A stretch of DNA of 8,688 nucleotides, taken from NCBI GenBank assembly GCA_955651735.1, contig CATPAM010000515.1, positions 1 to 8,688 of the forward strand, read 5' to 3'. Positions 1-6,555 of this stretch are shown one piece after another (the stretch's first letter is position 1; each line of letters opens with the position of its first letter). The notes beneath the pieces were generated by a model. It saw nothing but the letters and a program-made list of their open reading frames with translations, did not search any database and was not told where the DNA came from. Origin of the DNA: Candidatus Acidiferrales bacterium (GTDB taxonomy: Bacteria; Acidobacteriota; Terriglobia; Acidiferrales; UBA7541). Made by a program: the position numbers and the translations under genes.

Positions 1-1
1 C

Positions 2-901
2 TACCTCTACAACAACAACCGCAACGGCACCTTCACCGACGTCGGCATGCTCACCGGCGTGGCCCTCAGTGGCGAAGGCATGCAGCTCGGCAATATGGGT
101 GTCGACTGGGGCGACTACGACCACAGCGGCCGTCTCAGCTTTTTTGTCACCCACTTCGAGGACCAGCCCAATTCGCTTTATCGCAACATGGGCGCGAAAG
201 GTTTTGACGACGTGAGCTGGACCTCCGGCGTCGGCCAGCCCAGTTATCCTTACGTCGGCTGGGGCACCGCCTTCTTCGATATGGACAACGACACCTGGCT
301 CGACATCTTCGTCGCCAACGGCCACGTCTATCCCCAGATCGACACCATCGACGTCGGCGCGCGCTACAAAGAACCGATAGTCCTGCACCGCAACAATCGC
401 GACGGCACCTTCGACGAAGTCTCCAGGGACGCCGGTCTGCAAGCCATGCCGCTCAAATCGCGCCGCGGCGCCGCCTTCGGCGACATCTTCAATACAGGAA
501 ATATCGACGTTGTCGTGCTCAACGTCGGAGAGCCGCCCTCCGTTCTCCTGAACACCAATCGCACCCCATACCACCGCGTGCTCTTCAAGGTGATCGGCAC
601 AAAAAGCAATCGCGCCGCCATCGGTGCGCGCGTGACCATCCGCGCCGGCGGCATCAAGCAGTTCAGTGAAGTCCGCGGCGGTGGCAGTTACCTCTCGCAG
701 AACGATCTCCGTCTGCACTTCGGCCTGGGCACCGCCACAAAAATGGAGTCCGTCGAAATCCGCTGGCCCAACGGCGCGACCGAGTCTCTGCAAAATGTCC
801 CCGCCGACGCCATCTACACGATCGTCGAAGGCTCCGGCATCCGCGACTCAAAGCCGCTGCCGCCGCCTGGTGCCGCCGCTACGCCCGCTGGCGCCCTCTA
901 G
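2..901 (+). CDS. CRTAC1-type FG-GAP/VCBS beta-propeller protein with ASPIC/UnbV C-terminal domain (5' partial)
   Basis: The frame is open from base 2, so the gene starts upstream of the window and only the last 299 residues are visible. An internal ATG at 47 is not the start, because the codons before it already encode propeller sequence (LYNNNRNGTFTDVG). Three FG-GAP-like blades can be seen. The first is at residues 31-60 with a degenerate calcium loop (DYDHSGRLSFF). The second is at 92-108 with the canonical DMDNDTWLDIFVANGH. The third is at 156-174 (GAAFGDIFNTGNIDVVVLN). Residues 199-277 form an ASPIC/UnbV domain (IGARVTI, GGGSYLSQND, FGLG, EIRWPNG). A Pro/Ala-rich tail ends at TAG 899-901. 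Proteins of this class are usually exported and fold as calcium-binding propellers. Their biochemical role in acidobacteria is largely unknown, so I assign no reaction. The signal peptide, if any, lies off the window. The family call is firm; the function is not. Confidence 0.9.
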   Translation, partial: YLYNNNRNGTFTDVGMLTGVALSGEGMQLGNMGVDWGDYDHSGRLSFFVTHFEDQPNSLYRNMGAKGFDDVSWTSGVGQPSYPYVGWGTAFFDMDNDTWLDIFVANGHVYPQIDTIDVGARYKEPIVLHRNNRDGTFDEVSRDAGLQAMPLKSRRGAAFGDIFNTGNIDVVVLNVGEPPSVLLNTNRTPYHRVLFKVIGTKSNRAAIGARVTIRAGGIKQFSEVRGGGSYLSQNDLRLHFGLGTATKMESVEIRWPNGATESLQNVPADAIYTIVEGSGIRDSKPLPPPGAAATPAGAL

Positions 902-1025
902 GCGGCAGCACACGCCTGCCTTCTCTCTTGCGTAGAATAACGATTTTATACTATAGTTTGCCTACTAAGGCCGGGCCCATTCAGGCCAGAAACGGTCTTC
1001 CTGCCGTACAGTCGAGGAGTCCTTT
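902..1025 (+). promoter_or_regulatory. Putative promoter and leader of the GH116 gene
   Basis: This gap of 124 bases has an AT-rich patch at about 928-960 in otherwise GC-rich DNA. The best sigma-70-like pair is TTGCGT (928-933) and TATAGT (952-957), 18 bases apart. The -10 matches 5 of 6 consensus bases; the -35 matches only 3. A second possible -10, TAGAAT at 933-938, has no good -35. The leader ends in a clear Shine-Dalgarno, GAGGAG at 1014-1019, six bases before the ATG at 1026, which fixes the GH116 start. I saw no sigma-54 GG-N10-GC arrangement and no clear terminator hairpin for the upstream gene, so read-through from the CRTAC1 gene is possible. Confidence 0.45.
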
Positions 1026-3482
1026 ATGAGTAAGCGGCTCGCACTTGCCTGCGTTCTAGCGCTTCCCTTCGTTTCGCTCTTCTCCGACGCCCAAGCCAAC
1101 GACGACATTCCCAAAGCTGCCTGGAAGCGCCCCATCGGCGCGCCCCTCGAAAATGCCGGCACGAAAAAGCTCACGCTTGACGCTGGCCATATCGACAATG
1201 GCTTTTGGCAAGGCGCACCTGTCGGCGGCTTCGGTGCCGGCACTTTCTCGCGCACCTATCGCGGCGACTTCGCCCGCTGGCACATGAAAGCCGGCGTCCA
1301 CAAATACCAGACCGTGTGGGCCAATCAGTTTGCTATGTTTCAAAAATCGGAAGGCGATTCGGATGGCGTCGCGAAAGTTCTTACCGCCGCTCATCCCCCT
1401 GATCATTCGCTGAGCTCCTGGGATTGGGACTATCCGGTCGGCGCCGGTGATTACTACGCTCTCTATCCCAAATCTTGGTTCGATTATCGCTGGGAGAAAT
1501 TTCCCGCGCACGTGACCGTCGAGCAGTTTTCGCCCATCCTTCCCGACAATTACAAAGAAACCAGCTACCCGGTCGCCGTCTACCGCTGGCACGCCGAAAA
1601 TCCCACCAAGCATCGCGTCACCGTTTCCGTTTTGCTCTCCTGGGAAAATATGCTCGGCTGGTTTCGCACCTTCGGCCGCGATTTGCAAGGTGGAATCAAC
1701 GATGGCAATCACAATGTCTTCCACGCCGAGCCGTTTCCGAGACTGCTGACAAAGTCAAAAGAGACCGCCGGCTCCGCAGGCGCGATGAAAGGCATGATTT
1801 TCGACCGTAATCATGTTGGCCTGGTGCACGACGAGTGGGACGGCCAATTCGTGATCGCTGCTCTCGAATCTCCGGGTGTCGAAATCACTTACCAAACCAC
1901 GTTCGCGCCTGATCGTGACGGCAAAGAGATCTGGGTGCCCTTCTCGAAGGACGGCAAACTCGCTAACAGCAACGATGCCTGGACCAGCAGCGGCGAACAA
2001 CTCGCCGGTGCCATCGCCGTCCGCTTCACCCTTGAACCCGGCGAGACGCGCGTCATCCCCATGGTCATCGCCTGGGATCTGCCCATCGTGGAATTCGGTT
2101 CTGGGCGCAAATGGCATCGCCGCTACACCGACTTCTACGGTACAACGGGCACCACCGCATGGGCCATCGCCCGAGACGGTCTCGCCAATGCCTCCGCCTG
2201 GAGCGCAGCCATCGATGTCTGGCAAGCGCCTTACGTCAATGATGAGAGCAAGCCTCTCTGGTATCGCGGCATGCTCTTCAACGAGCTCTATCCTCTCGCC
2301 GACCTCGGCTCCTTTTGGGGCCGCCCCATAGGCTCCAATCCGCAGACGCCTGCCGTCTACTCCTTCATGGAGTGCTACGACTATCCTTATTACGAAACGC
2401 TTGACGTCCGTTTCTACGGCTCCATGCCGCTGCTGAAATTCTGGCCCAGCCTTGAAAAGAACGTCATGCGCGAATTCGCCGCCACTGTCCCGCAGGAAGC
2501 CGGCGAAAAAATGGAATGGATCTGGAAAACGGTTCATTCCGGCCAGCTCAGCTTCCGCATCCGCAAGGCCAAAGGCGCTGTTCCCCACGATCTCGGCGTG
2601 CCCGACGAAGATCCCTTCAAGCAAATCAATCAATTCAGTTGGCAGGACACCAATGGCTGGAAGGACTTGAATCCCAAATTCGTCCTGATGGTTTACCGCG
2701 ACTTCGTCTTCACCGGCCGCAAAGACACGGAATTCTTGCGCGGCACTTGGCCCGCCGTGCAGGAATCACTCGAATATCTGCGCAAATACGATCACGACGG
2801 CGACGGTCTGCCCGAAAACGAAGGCTATCCCGATCAAACCTACGATGAGTGGGTGGTGCGTGGCGAAAGCGCCTATTCGGGCAGTCTCTTCCTCGGCGCT
2901 GTGCGCGCAGCCGAAGAAATCGCCAAGCATCTCGGCGATTCTGCCGCCATCACGAAATATCACGATCTTTTCGTCAAGGCGCAAGCCAGCTACATTCGCA
3001 AACTGTGGAACAAGGAATATTTCCGCTACGACACTTCCAGCGAGTACCGCGACAACATCCAAGCCGACCAACTCGCCGGCCAGTGGTATGCCAATATGAC
3101 CGGTCTCGGCGACCTCGTTCCGCGCGAAATGCAGCGCAGCGCCCTGCACAAGATTTTCGATTACAACGTCATGAAGTTTGCCGGTGGCACGATGGGCGCT
3201 GTCAACGGCATCGCGCCAGACGGCTCTCTTGTAAGAACCAATGAGCAGGTCCAGGAAGTCTGGACCGGCACCACCTTCGGCCTGGCCGCGCTACTGCTTA
3301 GCGAAGGAATGAAGGACGAAGCCTACAAAACCGCTTGGGGCATCTACCATATCAGCTACGAAACCAAAGGCTACTGGTTCCGCACCCCCGAAGCCTGGGA
3401 CATCACAGGTAACTACCGCGCTTCCATGTACATGCGCCCCGCCGCCATCTGGGCCATGGAAATGACCGAACCCCCGAAATAG
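1026..3482 (+). CDS. Secreted GH116 family beta-glucosidase / glucosylceramidase-like glycoside hydrolase
   Basis: This complete 818-residue protein matches family GH116 (human GBA2, Thermoanaerobacterium TxGH116) over both domains. A signal peptide covers residues 1-24, with a likely cut after AQA, so the mature enzyme acts outside the cytoplasm. The N-terminal beta-sandwich domain spans about 35-360 (GAPVGGFGAGTFSRTYRGDF at 63-82). The C-terminal (alpha/alpha)6 catalytic domain spans about 400-815. By motif alignment from memory to TxGH116, the nucleophile is E449 (E441), the acid/base is D607 in DQTYDEW (D593, with T605 as T591), and the sugar-binding residues are D460, H521-D522, E789 and R798 (D452, H507-D508, E777, R786). 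All are present, and their spacing is nearly identical. Family members cleave beta-glucosides, some also beta-xylosides or N-acetylglucosaminides; GBA2 cleaves glucosylceramide. The exact substrate cannot be read here. ATG 1026 is supported by GAGGAG at 1014-1019 and by the signal peptide. Confidence 0.95.
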   Translation: MSKRLALACVLALPFVSLFSDAQANDDIPKAAWKRPIGAPLENAGTKKLTLDAGHIDNGFWQGAPVGGFGAGTFSRTYRGDFARWHMKAGVHKYQTVWANQFAMFQKSEGDSDGVAKVLTAAHPPDHSLSSWDWDYPVGAGDYYALYPKSWFDYRWEKFPAHVTVEQFSPILPDNYKETSYPVAVYRWHAENPTKHRVTVSVLLSWENMLGWFRTFGRDLQGGINDGNHNVFHAEPFPRLLTKSKETAGSAGAMKGMIFDRNHVGLVHDEWDGQFVIAALESPGVEITYQTTFAPDRDGKEIWVPFSKDGKLANSNDAWTSSGEQLAGAIAVRFTLEPGETRVIPMVIAWDLPIVEFGSGRKWHRRYTDFYGTTGTTAWAIARDGLANASAWSAAIDVWQAPYVNDESKPLWYRGMLFNELYPLADLGSFWGRPIGSNPQTPAVYSFMECYDYPYYETLDVRFYGSMPLLKFWPSLEKNVMREFAATVPQEAGEKMEWIWKTVHSGQLSFRIRKAKGAVPHDLGVPDEDPFKQINQFSWQDTNGWKDLNPKFVLMVYRDFVFTGRKDTEFLRGTWPAVQESLEYLRKYDHDGDGLPENEGYPDQTYDEWVVRGESAYSGSLFLGAVRAAEEIAKHLGDSAAITKYHDLFVKAQASYIRKLWNKEYFRYDTSSEYRDNIQADQLAGQWYANMTGLGDLVPREMQRSALHKIFDYNVMKFAGGTMGAVNGIAPDGSLVRTNEQVQEVWTGTTFGLAALLLSEGMKDEAYKTAWGIYHISYETKGYWFRTPEAWDITGNYRASMYMRPAAIWAMEMTEPPK

Positions 3483-3617
3483 ACTCGCCGAGGCTCGCGG
3501 CCCACGTCGATACATCACAAAAAAGAGATGTCGGCGCCGCTTTTCCCTAGACTCATCTGTCGTCGTTTTGCGGATAATACCACTTGGGGAAATACGCGCC
3601 CACGGCCCCAAACCGGC

Positions 3618-3645
3618 TAAATCCTTTTAAAATAAACTCTTACAA
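3618..3645. repeat. Imperfect direct repeat, copy A
   Basis: This 28-nt AT-rich element aligns to copy B 97 bases downstream. It shares TAA, TCCTTT, an A-rich core ending in AAT, and TACAA in the same order. With one single-base gap I count 21 matches in 27 aligned positions. The core contains TAAAAT (3628-3633), one mismatch from a TATAAT -10 box. It could be a duplicated regulatory site or a pair of promoter-like elements. It could also be chance in a locally AT-rich segment. Confidence 0.4.
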
Positions 3646-3681
3646 GGAAGCTCCACTTTGCGCGTGCCTGCGTCCTTTCGG

Positions 3682-3715
3682 AGTCTGTACCCGGATTCGT
3701 CTGTATCTACGGACT
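3682..3715. repeat. Inverted repeat in the convergent gap
   Basis: AGTCTGTA (3682-3689) can pair with TACGGACT (3708-3715) as eight base pairs including one G-U, around an 18-base loop. It sits between the two copies of the direct repeat. There is no adjacent T-run on the + strand beyond CTCCTTT, so a standard intrinsic terminator is doubtful. A protein-binding dyad or an RNA structure protecting a 3' end is possible. Confidence 0.35.
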
Positions 3716-3741
3716 AACTCCTTTAGAATACGCAGTTACAA
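3715..3741. repeat. Imperfect direct repeat, copy B
   Basis: This is the partner of the element at 3618-3645, in the same orientation, starting where the inverted repeat ends. Its core contains TAGAAT (3724-3729), also one mismatch from TATAAT. It is followed by a purine-rich run up to the end of the kinase gene. The two copies are also followed, at similar but not equal distances, by GTGCCT (3664-3669 and 3757-3762). This hints at a decayed duplication of about 95 bp. Confidence 0.4.
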
Positions 3742-3760
3742 AAAGAGGCGGAGGGGGTGC

Positions 3761-5098
3761 CTAACGCGGCAAACGCAAGCGCGCCTCGCACCCGCGGCTT
3801 CCTCGGCGATTCTCCAGCGTCAGCGTCCCACCGTGCGCCTCCGCGATCTGCCGACTTAGCGCCAACCCGATGCCCGTGCCTCCGGGCTTGGTGGTGAAGA
3901 ATGGAACGAACACGTTGGCCGTGTTCTGGATCCCGGGCCCGTCATCCAACACCCACACATCCAGTTGCGAATCCTGGCTCGACCATCCCACGCTCGCCTG
4001 CGTGCCGCATTCCAGCACCGCGTCAGCAGCGTTGTGAAGCAAATTGATTAGGAGTTGCTCCAACTGGTCGGCATCGCCGGAGATCATCACCTCGGGACCT
4101 TCTTGGATTTTCACCTTCACGCGCGTCTCCAGCATCGTCACGCGCGAGATCCAATCCTTTACGCTGACCGGCGCGAGCTTCGGCGCGGGCAGCCGCGCCA
4201 GCCGCGAATATGCGGCCATAAAGCGAGCAAGCGCCTCCGTCCTCGAACGAATAATGCCGAAGCCCTGCTGAATATCGTCCATAAGCGCGCGATTCACTTC
4301 TGGCCGTAAATCACCTTCATTGCGCAGCGCATTCAATCCACTCTCCAGGCTCTGCGCCACGGATTGAATCGGCGCGAGAGAATTATTCAGCTCGTGGCCC
4401 ATGACGCGAATCAGCCGCTGCCACGCCTGGCGCTCTTCGTCGCGCAGCGCGCGGCTCAAATCGCTGAGCACCACCAGGTGATGCGGCAAGCCCGCCTGGC
4501 GGAAAGATCCGCGCCGCATTCCCCAGCGCCCGGAACCGCCGGGAAACGTAAGCTCCATCGTGCGCACGAAGTCGCCTTCGAGAGAGGCGCCGAGTCCGAG
4601 TTCTGCGGCGGTAAACCCCAGCAAACGCTCGACGGGACGCGCGAGCAATCGCTCGCCTGCACGATTCACGAGACGAAGTTTGTTTTCGTTGTCGAAAGTA
4701 AAAATCGCCACATCGATTTCTTCCATGACGGTGCGCAGGAGCGCGCCGGCTTCGAGGGCGCCGAGACGCTGCTCGCGCAGCGTCTGGCTGAGGGAATTTA
4801 CTTCGATCATCACTTCGCCCATGGCGTCGTCGCGGCGAGCGCCGCGAGCGCGCACGGAGAAATCCTCTTCGCGCATGGCAGCGAGGAGATTGGAAAGAGT
4901 TTGCAGAGAAAAGGCGACACGATGGCGCACGGAAATCGCAAAGCCGAGCCACAGGCCGACGATGAGGAGGCCCAAAGTCCAGATGGTGCGGGAGGAGTAA
5001 TCGCCGGTCCAGAGCAAAAGCAGAGCAATGAGCGAGCCGGGCAGTCCGGCTGCCACGGCCAGGAGCAGAATGCGATGTTCGTAGCTGAGCGGCTTCAT
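3761..5098 (-). CDS. NtrY-like membrane sensor histidine kinase (HAMP-PAS-HisKA-HATPase)
   Basis: This complete 445-residue kinase has two membrane segments (about 9-30 and 37-57) with only a very short loop between them. It therefore has almost no periplasmic sensor and probably senses through the membrane or the cytoplasmic PAS domain. A HAMP-like linker follows at about 58-110, then a PAS domain at about 118-215. The dimerisation/phosphoacceptor helix carries H235 in GHELNNSLAPI. The ATP-binding domain has the N box NLLHNAADA (N356), G1 DDGPGI (385-390), F box FVPFFTTK (397-404) and G2 GGTGIGLALS (406-415). All catalytic boxes are intact, so the kinase should autophosphorylate. Its ATG (5098-5096) overlaps the TGA of the regulator gene (5097-5095) as ATGA. 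The Shine-Dalgarno upstream is weak, which suggests translational coupling. The obvious partner is the adjacent sigma-54 regulator. The signal is unknown. Confidence 0.93.
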   Translation of the reverse strand: MKPLSYEHRILLLAVAAGLPGSLIALLLLWTGDYSSRTIWTLGLLIVGLWLGFAISVRHRVAFSLQTLSNLLAAMREEDFSVRARGARRDDAMGEVMIEVNSLSQTLREQRLGALEAGALLRTVMEEIDVAIFTFDNENKLRLVNRAGERLLARPVERLLGFTAAELGLGASLEGDFVRTMELTFPGGSGRWGMRRGSFRQAGLPHHLVVLSDLSRALRDEERQAWQRLIRVMGHELNNSLAPIQSVAQSLESGLNALRNEGDLRPEVNRALMDDIQQGFGIIRSRTEALARFMAAYSRLARLPAPKLAPVSVKDWISRVTMLETRVKVKIQEGPEVMISGDADQLEQLLINLLHNAADAVLECGTQASVGWSSQDSQLDVWVLDDGPGIQNTANVFVPFFTTKPGGTGIGLALSRQIAEAHGGTLTLENRRGSRGCEARLRLPR

Positions 5099-6471
5099 TC
5101 CAAGCCGTGTTTTTGCAAACGGCGGTACATCGCGCTGCGGCTGAGGCCCAAAGCCTTTGCCGCCTGGCTGACGTTACCGTCGTGGCGCGCCAGCATGCGC
5201 TGAATCAAGTGATGCTCGACTTCGTCGAGGCTCATTTCCTCGAGGCGCGCCCCGCTGCCAGGCGCCGCGGCGCGCAAGCCGAGATCACCGGCGCGCACCA
5301 GGGGTCCCGTGGCCAGGAGTACGCCGCGCTCGATCGCGTGATCCAGTTCGCGAACGTTGCCCGGCCACGGATGCTCGTGAAGGACCTGCGCGGCTACGGG
5401 ATCGAATCCGCTGATGGTTTTGCGGTAGCGCTGCGCATAGCCGCGCAGGAAATGGTGTGCGAGCAGATCGATATCCTCTTTGCGCTCGCGCAACGGCGGC
5501 AAATGAATTTCGATGGTGTTCAGTCGAAAAAGCAGGTCCTGCCGAAAGCGCCCGGCAGCGGCTTCCACGGTTACATCCACGTTAGTCGCGGCAATCACGC
5601 GCACATCCACGCGCCGCGTGCTGGAAGAGCCCACGCGCTCGAGCTCGCCGGTTTCCAGAACGCGCAGCAGCTTGGCTTGCAGCTTCAGCGGCACGTTCGC
5701 AATTTCATCGAGAAACAACGTTCCATTATCCGCCAGCTCGAAGCGGCCGACGCGATCCACGCGCGCGTCGGTGAACGCCCCTTTCACATGGCCGAACAAT
5801 TCGCTCTCGAAGACACCTTCAGATAAACCGCCGGCGTTTACCGTCACCATCGGAGTGTTCGTGCGCGGAGACAATGCGTGCAGCGTTTGCGCAACAACCT
5901 CCTTCCCTGTGCCGTGCTCTCCGGTGATCAGCACGTTCGCATCGGAGGGCCCGATGCGCCCGATGATGTCCAGCACCGGCTGCATGGCCGCCGATTCGGC
6001 AATCATGGTCGGACGCGTTTCCGCCCGCAGCAAACGGTTTTCCGCTTCCAGGCGCGAAGCCTGCCGAAGCGCCAGCCGCAAATCGATTTGCGTGCGCAAC
6101 ACGGTAATCAAGCGCGTGTTTTCCCACGGCTTGGGAATGAAATCGCGCGCCCCGCGCCGCATCGCTTCCACCGCAACTTCCACGCTGCTCCAGGCCGTCA
6201 TCACAATCACGGGCAGCGTGCTATCCATCATCTGAATCCGCGGCAGCAGGTCCAACCCTTCCTGGCCCGAGGTTGTGTCGCGCGCATAATTCAAGTCCAT
6301 CAGCACAGCGTCAAACTCGCGCGCCTCGAGAGCAGCCAAAGCTTCGCTGGGCGAAGCCGCGCCGTGGATTTCGTAACCTTCACGCCGCAGCAGCAGCCGC
6401 AGCGCGTCGCGTATATCCGATTGGTCGTCCGCGACCAGCACGCGATGAGGATGTGAGTTCGTTGGTTTCAT
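5095..6471 (-). CDS. NtrC-family sigma-54-dependent response regulator (REC-AAA+-Fis)
   Basis: This complete 458-residue protein has the standard three-domain layout. The receiver domain (about 10-125) has the acidic pair D15-D16, phosphoacceptor D59, T92 and K114. Its loop after D59 is about five residues longer than in NtrC and reads NYARDTTSGQEG. A leucine-rich helical linker (about 128-150) leads to the sigma-54 AAA+ domain (about 155-395). That domain has Walker A GEHGTGKE (184-191), ESELFGHVKGAFTDA ending at 236, Walker B GTLFLDEI (250-257), and the R310/R316 region expected to hold arginine fingers. The sigma-54 contact loop is GAFTDA, not GAFTGA. A Fis-type helix-turn-helix closes the protein (434-457, NVSQAAKALGLSRSAMYRRL). 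When phosphorylated, the family remodels closed sigma-54 RNA polymerase to activate promoters. The kinase gene starts inside its stop codon. The Shine-Dalgarno before ATG 6471 is weak. Confidence 0.96.
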   Translation of the reverse strand: MKPTNSHPHRVLVADDQSDIRDALRLLLRREGYEIHGAASPSEALAALEAREFDAVLMDLNYARDTTSGQEGLDLLPRIQMMDSTLPVIVMTAWSSVEVAVEAMRRGARDFIPKPWENTRLITVLRTQIDLRLALRQASRLEAENRLLRAETRPTMIAESAAMQPVLDIIGRIGPSDANVLITGEHGTGKEVVAQTLHALSPRTNTPMVTVNAGGLSEGVFESELFGHVKGAFTDARVDRVGRFELADNGTLFLDEIANVPLKLQAKLLRVLETGELERVGSSSTRRVDVRVIAATNVDVTVEAAAGRFRQDLLFRLNTIEIHLPPLRERKEDIDLLAHHFLRGYAQRYRKTISGFDPVAAQVLHEHPWPGNVRELDHAIERGVLLATGPLVRAGDLGLRAAAPGSGARLEEMSLDEVEHHLIQRMLARHDGNVSQAAKALGLSRSAMYRRLQKHGLE

Positions 6472-6555
6472 TCCGCTCGCAGTCTAAGCTCTATTCTATA
6501 GTCCTTCACACGCCCCGCAAGCGCGGCGGCGGCCCGTCAGCGGTCCGAGGAGCAA
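6472..6555 (-). promoter_or_regulatory. Gap between permease and regulator genes with a putative sigma-70 promoter
   Basis: On the - strand, TTGCGG (complement of 6515-6520) and TAGAAT (complement of 6493-6498) are 16 bases apart. The -10 matches 5 of 6 consensus bases; the -35 matches 3. Transcription would start near 6486, giving a leader of about 15 bases before the regulator ATG at 6471. I checked the TTGC at this site for the sigma-54 GG-N10-GC spacing and it fails, so autoactivation by the regulator from here looks unlikely. I saw no clear terminator for the permease gene, so the three - strand genes may also share a transcript. Confidence 0.45.

Larger units (their letters stand above)
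3483..3760. other. Convergent non-coding gap between the GH116 and histidine kinase genes
   Basis: This 278-base stretch separates two converging genes and has no recognisable protein or tRNA gene. It is more AT-rich than its flanks from about 3618 onwards. It holds an imperfect direct repeat (3618-3645 and 3715-3741), an inverted repeat (3682-3689 with 3708-3715), and a short ACATC/GATGT dyad (3512-3516 with 3527-3531). A rho-independent terminator would be expected for both genes, but no GC stem followed by a T-run stands out on either strand. CGGCGCCG at 3532-3539 lies next to TTTT, but it has no room for a loop. A purine run AAGGAAG (3644-3650) precedes a 19-codon TTG reading frame (3658-3717), for which I see no other coding evidence. 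Confidence 0.6.

Noticed and set aside
47..49. ATG at 47 as the start of the first + strand gene.
   Set aside because: The frame continues upstream to the window edge with propeller-type sequence, so the true start is outside the window.
1755..2633. Long open frame of 292 codons on the - strand opposite the GH116 gene, and another at 1056-1724.
   Set aside because: Both lie fully antisense to a gene with clear family motifs, give low-complexity or unrecognisable protein, and are expected in GC-rich DNA.
3485..3545. Possible intrinsic terminator after the GH116 gene (GCCG/CGGC near 3488-3502, CGGCGCCG at 3532-3539 before TTTT).
   Set aside because: The first stem is four pairs with no T-run after it, and the palindrome has no loop. 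Neither meets the usual form.
3658..3717. A 19-codon TTG-initiated frame preceded by AAGGAAG at 3644-3650.
   Set aside because: The start codon is weak, the product is very short with no membrane or toxin-like character, and the frame overlaps the inverted repeat. Chance is the simpler explanation.
3584..3859. A 91-codon + strand frame spanning the convergent gap.
   Set aside because: It has no ribosome binding site and a basic, unstructured-looking product, and its 3' third is antisense to the kinase gene.
4364..5826. Long + strand open frames (4364-5203 and 5107-5826) opposite the kinase and regulator genes.
   Set aside because: The opposite strand carries intact kinase and regulator motifs. 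These frames show no domain or ribosome binding site and look like GC-rich shadows.
6472..6555. Possible sigma-54 promoter before the regulator gene, suggested by TTGC on the - strand.
   Set aside because: The bases ten positions upstream of the GC are GC, not the required GG, so the -24/-12 spacing fails.
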